Source of the DNA: Planktothrix agardhii NIES-204
Lineage (GTDB): Bacteria > Cyanobacteriota > Cyanobacteriia > Cyanobacteriales > Microcoleaceae
Assembly (NCBI GenBank): GCA_003609755.1
Contig: AP017992.1
Coordinates: forward strand, 1-64,000
Direction: 5' to 3'
Length of the DNA stretch: 64,000 nucleotides
The first letter of the stretch is position 1. Each line of letters opens with the position of its first letter. Both the position numbers and the translations under genes were made by a program. The notes beneath the pieces were generated by a model. The model saw nothing but the letters and a program-made list of their open reading frames with translations. It was not told the origin of the DNA and made no database searches. Of the stretch, positions 34,701 through 42,097 are shown in pieces.

Positions 34701-34753
34701 TGGCTATCTATCAGTACCTCAACAATTTGGACGGCCGTTGAGATAGCCCAATT
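34701..34753. other. Structured inverted repeat with the shared TTTGGACGGCC motif
   Basis: GGCTATCT at 34702-34709 and CTCAAC at 34718-34723 pair with GTTGAG at 34737-34742 and AGATAGCC at 34741-34748. This makes an interrupted hairpin whose loop holds AATTTGGACGGCC. The TTTGGACGGCC string also occurs at 25948-25958, upstream of the other initiator. It may be an origin or recombination-site element. Apart from the candidate RNA, this hairpin, a 40-codon frame at 34473-34595 of doubtful coding value, and the terminator and repeats listed separately, I see nothing in 34155-35164. Confidence 0.4.
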
Positions 34754-34920
34754 CCCTAATTCCATATTGAAGTGAATAATCTGGATAGTTTTTTTCAGGA
34801 ATTTCTTGAGGTGTTTCTTGAGGTTTCGGTGTGCAATTCAGATAATTAGCTAAGAATCCTCAGTAATGGGATTGCAAATTGAAGCAACAAACAAAACTGA
34901 TTTAGCGATCCGCCAGAAAT

Positions 34921-34947
34921 CCCCTAGCCCAAAAGTTAGGGGGTTTT
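34921..34947 (+). terminator. Intrinsic terminator-like hairpin
   Basis: CCCCTA and TAGGGG pair around GCCCAAAAGT and are followed by GTTTTT. No plus-strand gene is recognised immediately upstream. It may insulate the iteron block from upstream transcription. Confidence 0.6.
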
Positions 34948-35003
34948 TATGAATGTTTCCCTTTAACAATTAGTCCAGACATATTGATTCATTTGCTATT
35001 CCT

Positions 35004-35070
35004 GTTATTCGTTATGTTATTCGTTATGTTATCCGTTATTGATTACGTTATTGGTTATGTTATTCATTAC
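35004..35070. repeat. Five 12-bp iterons (GTTATTCGTTAT)
   Basis: Tandem copies lie at 35004-35015, 35016-35027 and 35028-35039, then after a 7-bp gap at 35047-35058 and 35059-35070, with one to three mismatches in the later copies. Head-to-tail repeats of this size near an initiator gene are typical plasmid-origin iterons. The block is 850 bp upstream of initiator 2. Confidence 0.65.
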
Positions 35071-35164
35071 CTCAACGGGTCAATAAAAAACTAGACTGTA
35101 AGAAGTGCTTGAGGGGAAACATCAATAAATATCAGAGGGTTAATAAAAATTAATAAATCAGTCT

Positions 35165-35497
35165 ATGAGTTTAAATCGTTATCCTGATAATTGGACGGAA
35201 CTAGCTTTAGCGGTTAAGGAATCAGCGAATTGGCAATGTCAACGATGTGGTCGTTTATGTCTGAAACCTGGAGAAACTTTACCCGATACCCTAAAACGTC
35301 GAGCTTATGTGTTGCAAGTCCATCATTGGAATCTTGACCCTGGGGATAATAGGTTAGAAAATTTAGTGGCTTTGTGTAGTAGTTGCCATTTAGCTTACCA
35401 TTGTCGAAGTCGTGGAAATATCTCACCGGGGCAGTTGTCTTTGGATTTCAAACTACCCGAATATTTCTACTCGTTTCGACAGAACGAATCACACTAA
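35165..35497 (+). CDS. HNH endonuclease domain protein
   Basis: This 110-residue small HNH nuclease has the zinc-binding Cys pairs CQRCG (about 23-27) and CSSCH (about 77-81), with the catalytic VHHWNLDPGDNRLENL between them, including the conserved His-His and Asn. It lacks partner domains and could be a homing-type or restriction-related nuclease. The stop codon overlaps the start of a mobile-element end motif (CGACCTGCAATTATA, 35499-35513), so the gene may have lost a native C-terminus. Confidence 0.85.
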   Translation: MSLNRYPDNWTELALAVKESANWQCQRCGRLCLKPGETLPDTLKRRAYVLQVHHWNLDPGDNRLENLVALCSSCHLAYHCRSRGNISPGQLSLDFKLPEYFYSFRQNESH

Positions 35498-35513
35498 CGA
35501 CCTGCAATTATAA
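35498..35513 (+). mobile_element. Solo end motif of the 620-bp inverted-repeat element
   Basis: ACGACCTGCAATTATAA here matches the outermost end of the 36987-37606 element (GCGACCTGCAATTATAA on its right-hand side). It sits precisely between the HNH gene and the methylase remnant. It is probably a scar of an earlier insertion or deletion by the same family. Confidence 0.5.
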
Positions 35514-35639
35514 GATTGGAGTTTAACACCGGGGCGGTATGTGGGGGTTACTCCAGAGGAGGTAGATGAGGATTTTGATTTTGAGGAGACATTGCGAGAT
35601 ATTCACATTGAGTTAAAAGACTTAGTTGACATGATGTAA
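35514..35639 (+). pseudogene. C-terminal remnant of a type I restriction N6-adenine methylase (HsdM-like)
   Basis: A plus-strand frame without a start encodes about 41 residues, DWSLTPGRYVGVTPEEVDED followed by an acidic, helical tail that includes FEETLRDIHIELKDLVDMM. The LTPGRYVG motif followed by an acidic linker is characteristic of the extreme C-terminus of N-6 DNA methylases of type I restriction systems. The rest of the gene was lost at the mobile-element scar just upstream. It suggests a restriction locus once stood beside the toxin-antitoxin pair. Confidence 0.65.
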
Positions 35640-35691
35640 TATCAGGATTATTTCTGGTTTATTCCCTAGAAAATGGGTGAGGATTTAAAAA

Positions 35692-35982
35692 ATGAACCGA
35701 GAAAATTTAATCGCTTTTTTAAAAGCTCATGGGGCAGAAATTCGTGGTTATGGTGTAAAGTCTCTGGCTTTATTTGGTTCGGTAGCGAGGGATGAAGCGA
35801 CGGCTAAAAGTGATATTGATTTATTAGTGGAGTTTGACGGCAAGGTGACGTTTGACTGTTACATGGACTTAAAGTTTTTTCTGGAGGATAGTTTGGGATG
35901 TCCCGTAGATGTAGTTAGCAAGAAGATGTTAAAGCCTCAAATTAGAGATGTTATTGAAACAGAGGCTATCTATGTCTCGTAG
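35692..35982 (+). CDS. mntA: MntA-type nucleotidyltransferase antitoxin
   Basis: This 96-residue minimal nucleotidyltransferase has the GSVARDEATAKSDIDLLVEF motif at about 29-48, containing the GSxxR and the DxD metal-binding aspartates. Such MNT proteins neutralise partner HEPN toxins, in known cases by adenylylating a toxin tyrosine. The stop overlaps the downstream HepT start by 11 bases, so the pair is co-translated. Confidence 0.92.
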   Translation: MNRENLIAFLKAHGAEIRGYGVKSLALFGSVARDEATAKSDIDLLVEFDGKVTFDCYMDLKFFLEDSLGCPVDVVSKKMLKPQIRDVIETEAIYVS

Positions 35983-36322
35983 TCTCCGACTTTATTTTGA
36001 GGATATTTTGAACAGTTGTCACAAGGTTTTGCGGTACACGGAAGGTGTCAGCTATGACCAGTTTTTTGAAGATGAGTTAAGGTTTGATGCTGTGCTGCGA
36101 AATTTGCAAATTATCGGGGAGGCAATTAAGCAAGTACCGACGGAAACTAGAAATCGTTATCCTACGGTAGAGTGGCGGAAAATAGCAGGTTTAAGGGATA
36201 TTTTAGCTCATGCTTATTTCAGTCTGGAAAATGAAACAATTTGGGACATTGTGCAAAATAAAGTTCCACTTCTGCAAGAACAAATTGAGGTTATTTTTCA
36301 ACAAGAATTTGGCGATGGTTAA
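35972..36322 (+). CDS. hepT: HepT-type HEPN toxin (RNase)
   Basis: This is a helical HEPN-domain protein of about 116 residues. I use ATG 35972, just inside the end of the antitoxin gene, because an earlier in-frame ATG would overlap that gene more. The RNase motif appears as RDILAHAY (R-x4-H-x-Y), which in HepT toxins includes the RNA-cleaving Arg and His and the Tyr modified by MntA. The set appears intact. Such modules stabilise plasmids and islands or act in phage defence. Confidence 0.92.
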   Translation: MSRSLRLYFEDILNSCHKVLRYTEGVSYDQFFEDELRFDAVLRNLQIIGEAIKQVPTETRNRYPTVEWRKIAGLRDILAHAYFSLENETIWDIVQNKVPLLQEQIEVIFQQEFGDG

Positions 36323-36338
36323 ATTTTTTGAGGAATTA

Positions 36339-36369
36339 GGCGTAGAAATAGCTTCGCTATTTCTACGCC
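36339..36369. terminator. Perfect 14-bp hairpin after hepT
   Basis: GGCGTAGAAATAGC and GCTATTTCTACGCC pair perfectly around TTC, 16 bp after the hepT stop. There is no T-run after it, so it could be a factor-dependent terminator, an mRNA stabiliser or a dispersed cyanobacterial palindrome. The remaining 36370-36548 is AT-rich and presumably holds the promoter of the next gene. Confidence 0.55.
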
Positions 36370-36548
36370 CAGTAGGGAGTTTGATTTACTACTGAGCTTC
36401 GTTATACTAAAATAGACTCAACAATGAAAGGAGTAATTTTTTATAGGGATTAGATTTCAGTAACTCCCTACTCGCTAGAGAAATTAATGAAAATGAATAG
36501 TTAAAGACTCTTTTTTTTCCACTTGCAAACTTGAAAACTAATAAATTA

Positions 36549-36986
36549 ATGGAAAATAGCATTAATATTCATTCAGACTTGGAATCCTCAGTTTTAACTA
36601 TTCAGCAGCTTAAAAGTCAATTAGACAAACTAGAGCAAGAAAAGACTGAACCTATTGCAATTATTGGTATGAGTTGCCGATTTCCTGGAGCCGATGATCC
36701 CGAAAGTTTTTGGAAATTACTACGTTCGGGTAGTAATTCGGTCAGCAAAATTCCTGATGAGCGTTGGCACATCAAAAACTATTATGATCCCGATCCAACT
36801 GTTCCAGGTAAAATGCCACTGCGTTATGGCTATTTCCTCAAAGATATCGACCAATTCGATGCGGATTTTTTTAGGATTTCTCATCGAGAGGCAGGTGCTA
36901 TTGACCCTCAACATCGCTTACTTTTGGAAGTCAGTTGGGAGGCTCTAGAAAGATCTGGACAGGTACCAGATAGATTGGCTGGTAGT
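36549..36986 (+). pseudogene. Truncated type I polyketide synthase (ketosynthase N-terminus)
   Basis: About 146 residues remain. They comprise a short N-terminal helical docking-like segment (LTIQQLKSQLDKLEQEK, about residues 18-35), then the start of a ketosynthase: EPIAIIGMSCRFPGADDPES, the PDERWHIKNYYDPDP region and AIDPQHRLLLEVSWEALERS. The active-site Cys segment (DTACSSS in the family) and both His residues are lost. The frame is broken exactly at the left end of a 620-bp inverted-repeat element (36987), and nothing on its right side continues the PKS. A modular PKS or PKS/NRPS has therefore been deleted here. It originally headed a biosynthetic operon. Confidence 0.9.
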
Positions 36987-37606
36987 TGTAGCGACCTGCA
37001 ATACTAATCGTTCAAACCTGCAATCAAGACATTTTCCAACCAGAATTAACTGCAACTATAATTGGGCTTGAACCGGGATTATTTGCAACTGAACCCGAAT
37101 TAACTGCAACCAACCTGCAATCATCGTTTTCGACCAGGATTATTTGCAAATAGACGTAACGCCTTACCTACGCTCTTGTTGTGAAAACTGGTAGAGCTTG
37201 TCAAAAAAAACTCATTTCAGAATTTGATAAATTAACTTTGATTTCTTTACCGACTTTTTTAACTTGAAAACTCACGGTTTTAGGTTTGGAAAGTCTTACC
37301 AGTGCGACAGTCAATAAAACGACCGTTTTCTTGACTCAACAGGAGTAAATAATTCGGGCTGGAATTTCCAGACTTTTATTGAGCAGACAGGGCTTTGGGT
37401 GAGTAAGATTCCTTTTCTCCCGTTTGACAGGGCTTTCGGTTAGTTGCAACTAATTCGGGCTGAAACGGATGATTGCAGGTTGGTTGCAGTTAATTCGGGT
37501 TCAGTTGCAGTTAATCCTGGCTCCAATGAAATTATAGTTGCAGATAATCCTGGTTGGAAAATGTCTTGATTGCAGGTTTGGGCATTTATAATTGCAGGTC
37601 GCTACA
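36987..37606. mobile_element. 620-bp non-autonomous element with ~168-bp terminal inverted repeats
   Basis: The left end TGTAGCGACCTGCAAT and right end ATTGCAGGTCGCTACA begin inverted repeats of about 168 bp (36987-37154 and about 37440-37606) that are roughly 80% identical by eye. Each arm holds several TGCAAY boxes spaced about 20-33 bp apart. Termini of the TGT...ACA form with multiple internal boxes are characteristic of Tn7/Mu/Tn5053-type (TnsB-like) transposons. No gene is in the core. It is a MITE-like derivative. No flanking target duplication is seen, consistent with an associated deletion that removed most of the PKS gene. Confidence 0.8.
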
Positions 37607-37610
37607 CCTA

Positions 37611-39683
37611 TTAAGCCTGTTGAATATTCCAGAGGTAACGGTAATGTCCATCAATGGTTAGCAACTGTTCATGGGTTCCCTGCTCAACCAATCGACCCTG
37701 ATCTAAAACAAAGATGTAATCTGCCTGAATTGCGGCTTTCAGTTGATGGGTAATCATAATAACTGTGTGCTTACCCGCCAAGGATGCGATCGTTTGATTA
37801 ATCGCATCTGCCATTTCCGCCGAGAGACTACTGGTAGGTTCATCTAATAATAAGATGGGTGCGCTGCAAAGCAATGCCTGGGCGATCGCAATTCGCTGGC
37901 GCTGTCCCCCAGATAATCGTCCACCTGCTTCGCCCACCATCGTCTGATAACCGTCTGGAAGACTCAAAATAAAGTCATGGATTTCAGCAGCTTGAGCAGC
38001 AGCAAAAACTTCTTCTTCTGTAGCTTCGGGTTTGGCGATGCGGATGTTGTTCATAATTGTGGTGTGGAAAAGAAAAGTTTCTTGCAGCACAACCCCCATT
38101 TTTGATCGCAAAGATTTTTGTGTCAGATGACGTAAATCATGACCATCAATCGTGATTCTTCCATCACTGGGATCGTAAAAACGCATCAATAAGTTAAATA
38201 TCGTACTCTTACCAGCACCACTCGAACCAACAAATGCAACAAACTGACCAGCTTCTATAGACAAATCAATCTCATGCAATTGGTGCTGTGCATTGTCGTA
38301 GCTAAATGATAAGTTCTCAAAGCCAATCTTCTTCTCAAACGTTGTCAAAGCATGAGCATCAACAGCATCGACAATTTTAGTTGGATATGTAAGGACTTTA
38401 TCGATTCGTTGCATCCCAATACTAGCTCCGAACCAGCGACCAATTCGTGTATTCACCAATTGACCTAACAGATTATACATATTATGAGAAATGCTGAAGA
38501 AAGTTATCCAGGCTCCCAGTGTAATTTTGTGGGACAAAACGTAAACTCCCCCAACTCCCATAACCCAAACATCAAGCAAGTATGCGGAGAATGTTACTGA
38601 ATAAGTAAAGAGAAGAAAGCTAAATACTGCTTCAGTTTTCTTGTCCTCAAGTTTTTTTAATTCGTTACTGAAATAGCTGGTAAATAAAGATTGTAAACCG
38701 TATCCTGCGATCATCGGTTGGGCACGAATACCTTCCTGCACCGCATCCGTCATCATTGCGTTTTGGTTGATCGCCCTCAGTCCTCGCTTAGTCATGTAAT
38801 TTATCAAGTAAAGCGTTAGTGGCAGCATTACAACCATAGGTATAATGCTGGCTACTGCTAGAAAACCACTAATCCTAATCATCATTCCAACGTTGACTAG
38901 GGTCATGATCACCTCGCCAACACTTCGGATCATTTCTTGACCTAAAACAGGCTCTATTTGGTAAATATCTACGGAGAAGTGGGTTAATAAATCTCCAGGT
39001 CGAGCCTGTTTATAGAAGCTTGGGGAAAGGGTTTGTAGTTTCACAAATAAGTCATGTCGGATATCATTGGCAACACGACTAGAAAGCCGAGCAGACAAAC
39101 GACTACCTAATAGGTATGACCCAAAAGCTAAGGGTAGCAGGATAGCTAATTGAATTGCTGAACTTACAAGAACAGACCCTCCTTGATCAATGGCAATACC
39201 TAGTTTCTGAGCAGCAATTATTTGGTAGGCCGGCATTCCCATCATGCAGATAGCACTAATGATAGCAATAGCTACATAAGGCGACCAGTAAATCCAGACA
39301 TATTTAAAGAACAAGCGAAAACGACTAGCAAGTTCTTTGATCCATGAATTCACATTAGCAGGGTTATTTTTTTCATCTTCCTGTGACAGTCCTAACCCTT
39401 GCCAAGGTGAGCGATCTTTTAGTTGAAGTGAGGTTTCTTGAATCTTTTGAGATACAGGTACCCAACGATCAATCGAGAAATATTTTATCCATTGAAGAGG
39501 CTGGAAAACTAACTGTGAGCGACTTGAGTTGCTAGCAGATGAGGAATCTGTATTCTCTAAATCCATTAGCTTGCTTGAAGGTTGTCTCCAAAAGTAGCGT
39601 AAAATTCCCCAACAACAAACGGCTGCAAAACTTACAGCCACTAATGTATTTATAAAAGTAAAGTTCGTAACAGTTATGAACAT
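37611..39683 (-). CDS. ABC exporter (fused membrane and ATPase domains)
   Basis: This 690-residue half-transporter has an extra N-terminal membrane helix (about 7-30) and a soluble linker, then the six-helix type I exporter domain (about 130-430). The nucleotide-binding domain at about 450-690 has Walker A GSSGAGKST, signature LSGGQRQRIA, Walker B ILLLDEP and a His-switch ITHQ. It works as a dimer to export lipids, peptides or natural products. As the last minus-strand gene of the cluster it is the likely product exporter. It ends only 4 bp from the mobile element but its C-terminus appears complete. Confidence 0.88.
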   Translation of the reverse strand: MFITVTNFTFINTLVAVSFAAVCCWGILRYFWRQPSSKLMDLENTDSSSASNSSRSQLVFQPLQWIKYFSIDRWVPVSQKIQETSLQLKDRSPWQGLGLSQEDEKNNPANVNSWIKELASRFRLFFKYVWIYWSPYVAIAIISAICMMGMPAYQIIAAQKLGIAIDQGGSVLVSSAIQLAILLPLAFGSYLLGSRLSARLSSRVANDIRHDLFVKLQTLSPSFYKQARPGDLLTHFSVDIYQIEPVLGQEMIRSVGEVIMTLVNVGMMIRISGFLAVASIIPMVVMLPLTLYLINYMTKRGLRAINQNAMMTDAVQEGIRAQPMIAGYGLQSLFTSYFSNELKKLEDKKTEAVFSFLLFTYSVTFSAYLLDVWVMGVGGVYVLSHKITLGAWITFFSISHNMYNLLGQLVNTRIGRWFGASIGMQRIDKVLTYPTKIVDAVDAHALTTFEKKIGFENLSFSYDNAQHQLHEIDLSIEAGQFVAFVGSSGAGKSTIFNLLMRFYDPSDGRITIDGHDLRHLTQKSLRSKMGVVLQETFLFHTTIMNNIRIAKPEATEEEVFAAAQAAEIHDFILSLPDGYQTMVGEAGGRLSGGQRQRIAIAQALLCSAPILLLDEPTSSLSAEMADAINQTIASLAGKHTVIMITHQLKAAIQADYIFVLDQGRLVEQGTHEQLLTIDGHYRYLWNIQQA

Positions 39684-39741
39684 TTTTCCCCATTAACCCG
39701 AAAGAGCTTGTCTAATAAGGCAAAACTCAACGTTCCGTTTT

Positions 39742-40593
39742 CTAGGAGTTTTCCGGTGGATTTTTCGGAAGATTTAGTTGATAGGAATCTTCACCTCGGA
39801 CTACGATACAAGGAATTTGGTTTCCGCTAAAACCTCTGATTTCAACATCCGGTTTGGCAAAACGAGCAACAAGACCGAAGCGGGTTCGAGAATCATTATT
39901 TCGACTGACACCATGCCAAATTCCACCTCTTGTAAAGCAGTATTGACCTGCTTTCATTTCTATGGGTTCAATTCTATGAGGTGCGTTTTCTGGGTGCATC
40001 CGATCGGCCAACTTGATCATACTCTCAGCGTCGGTTAGATCGCACTCTCCCGCTTGTGCCAGGGCCACAAGGTCTGCATCATACTTGTGGGTTCCAGGGA
40101 TAACCAGCAAACAACCCGTTTTCAGGGTCATGTCAGTTACGGCGATCGACACATGAACACCTTTGATCCAGCCATTAATTACATCAATATGCCAAATTTG
40201 ACCAGTCTTTTCGACAATATGACCATCATGACCCGGCTCTCTCGAAATAGTCTCTGCCATCCAAAATAGAATATTTGGCCCTAAGAAATCTGCCACATCA
40301 TCTAAAACCAGAGGCTCTGTGGAGAGGTCATACACTAATTTAGATGTAAGATGAGCAATCCTGCGATCCATAACATTAGTTTGGATTAGAGAAGATGAGG
40401 TTTTTTGCTCCTGATTTTGAGCTTCTCCGATTGCTTGGCTCATTGCATCGCGTAGAGCCACTAAACTAGCAGTTTGACCCAGGGTAAATGGCCCAACAAA
40501 ACCTTCTTTCTCGAAAAAAGCGACTTTCTGATCAGTTTGATTAAAGTTAGTTTGGCTAGTGCTAGATTTTCCAGAATATCCAGTAGTTTGCAT
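39742..40593 (-). CDS. PhyH-family Fe(II)/2-oxoglutarate dioxygenase
   Basis: This 283-residue non-haem iron oxygenase is of the phytanoyl-CoA dioxygenase family, which hydroxylates or desaturates substrates at unactivated carbons. The iron ligands are visible as IWHID (His135, Asp137) and IWHGVSRN (His227), with Arg about ten residues later (RTRFG) for 2-oxoglutarate. It sits between the exporter and a glycosyltransferase on the same strand. Enzymes of this class tailor saxitoxin and many other cyanobacterial metabolites. The substrate here is unknown. Confidence 0.85.
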   Translation of the reverse strand: MQTTGYSGKSSTSQTNFNQTDQKVAFFEKEGFVGPFTLGQTASLVALRDAMSQAIGEAQNQEQKTSSSLIQTNVMDRRIAHLTSKLVYDLSTEPLVLDDVADFLGPNILFWMAETISREPGHDGHIVEKTGQIWHIDVINGWIKGVHVSIAVTDMTLKTGCLLVIPGTHKYDADLVALAQAGECDLTDAESMIKLADRMHPENAPHRIEPIEMKAGQYCFTRGGIWHGVSRNNDSRTRFGLVARFAKPDVEIRGFSGNQIPCIVVRGEDSYQLNLPKNPPENS

Positions 40594-40689
40594 GATTAAA
40601 CGCTTCCTCTTATAAACCTGACTGTATCAAAATTCAGACGAATTAATTTTATGCCTCTTTACAACTGAATCTTACCTAATTTACTAAAC

Positions 40690-42024
40690 TTAACGGGCTA
40701 ACACTGGTTTTTTCGTTGATATAGCCTCTTCAATAATATCAACAGCTTTTTCCACACCTCCTGACTTCTTAATAGCTAATTGTAAATCTAAAGCTCTCTT
40801 CCTGTAAAAATCATTCCCTAAAACTTTCTTCAGAGTCTTATGAAGATTTTTTACCGTAAGTTTATTCAAAGGTATAAGTTCCCCACAACCAGCCCAAGCA
40901 ACTCTTGCAGCCATACCATGTTGATCGCTAAATAATGGAATTACTACCATAGGTAATCCATTGTATAAACTTTCTAAAACTGTATTACTTCCTCCATGAG
41001 TAATTGTCATAGTTGCTTTTTGGAGTAATTCTAATTGAGGGGCATTATTGACAAGCAAGGTATTTTTAGGAAGTTTCCCAAGAAAATCACAATTATTTAT
41101 TCCTCCCTGTGAGATAACTAACTGAACATCCAGATCTTTGCAGGCAGAAGCCATCACTTCTATGACCCACTGAAGACCACCTAGCATACTTCCTAAAGAA
41201 GCATAAATTAACGGCTGATTTGTTAACTTATCATAAGGAAAAAAGATGGGACTTCGGCTTCCTGAATAATGGTATGGGCCAGTAAAATGAAAATATCTTG
41301 GTAAGCGTTGCCTGGGAAATTCCAGTTCAGCAATTTGTTGGCTGATCTGAGCTAATGGAGAATAATCATCATCAAAACTTGAAAGTAAAGGCAAATTCCA
41401 CTTTCGACGATAATAATTAATCACCTTCAAGACAGAAGCCTCTGTTTTTTTCAGGTATACATAACCAATTTGATTCCGCAGAATTCCCCACCATGAAGAA
41501 TCGTAAGACCAAGTTGTATCAAAAGGAGGAACGGTAGCTTCAGAATGGGATATTATTGCGCTAAATATGCTGACAAAAGGAATGTCAAGATACTGAGCAA
41601 CTGTTGCCCCTGCTGAAGCTTTTGAATCAATTAACAGTGCTTCTATACCTGCTGACTTAATAGCTGCTGGAGCATGGGTTAAATACTTTTCTTGATAAAC
41701 TACACTCTGTCCAGGTATCCAACCTATCTTGATTCGCTGCGAATCAATTTCCCTTTGTTGAGAAAGTAGAGTCGAGAAGTCAAAATTTTGGCTGACATTT
41801 TGAGAACTATACTCTGGAGGTGATTCAACAGAGTCAGGTTGCCAAACTGCTTGAAATTCCAAACCTTCAGCCAAAGTTTTTGCTTGGGTTTGAAACCCGG
41901 TTTTAGTGATGGGAACTCCTACTAATGTAACCCGATGACCACGCCGTTTTAACTCCTGACCTAAAGGAATTATTGTGTTGAGATGCCCAGATGCTGATGG
42001 ACAGATAAGACCAAAATGAGTCAT
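40690..42024 (-). CDS. MGT/GT1-family glycosyltransferase
   Basis: This GT-B-fold glycosyltransferase of about 444 residues resembles macrolide and UDP-glucuronosyl transferases. The start MTHFGLICPSASGHLNTIIP is the typical N-terminal strand and glycine loop, so ATG 42024 is preferred over the upstream TTG at 42051. The C-terminal donor domain has YASLGSMLGG, then the conserved TITHGGSNTVLESLYNGLPM, a PSPG-like nucleotide-sugar motif. It would transfer a sugar onto a small-molecule hydroxyl, so a glycosylated product is predicted. Confidence 0.9.
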   Translation of the reverse strand: MTHFGLICPSASGHLNTIIPLGQELKRRGHRVTLVGVPITKTGFQTQAKTLAEGLEFQAVWQPDSVESPPEYSSQNVSQNFDFSTLLSQQREIDSQRIKIGWIPGQSVVYQEKYLTHAPAAIKSAGIEALLIDSKASAGATVAQYLDIPFVSIFSAIISHSEATVPPFDTTWSYDSSWWGILRNQIGYVYLKKTEASVLKVINYYRRKWNLPLLSSFDDDYSPLAQISQQIAELEFPRQRLPRYFHFTGPYHYSGSRSPIFFPYDKLTNQPLIYASLGSMLGGLQWVIEVMASACKDLDVQLVISQGGINNCDFLGKLPKNTLLVNNAPQLELLQKATMTITHGGSNTVLESLYNGLPMVVIPLFSDQHGMAARVAWAGCGELIPLNKLTVKNLHKTLKKVLGNDFYRKRALDLQLAIKKSGGVEKAVDIIEEAISTKKPVLAR

Positions 42025-42097
42025 GGAATTTGTTTCAATCTTTGATAACAACTACAGGCTTTATTCTTCCCTAATCAATTACCTTGCTTACTACAAT

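Noticed and set aside
36339-36369. Intrinsic terminator for hepT
   Set aside because: The stem is perfect but no T-run follows, so I kept it as a hairpin with an uncertain role.
36987-37606. CRISPR-associated transposon (CAST)
   Set aside because: The ends are Tn7-like in layout, but no tnsB, tnsC, tniQ, Cas12k or attached CRISPR spacer is present in the window.
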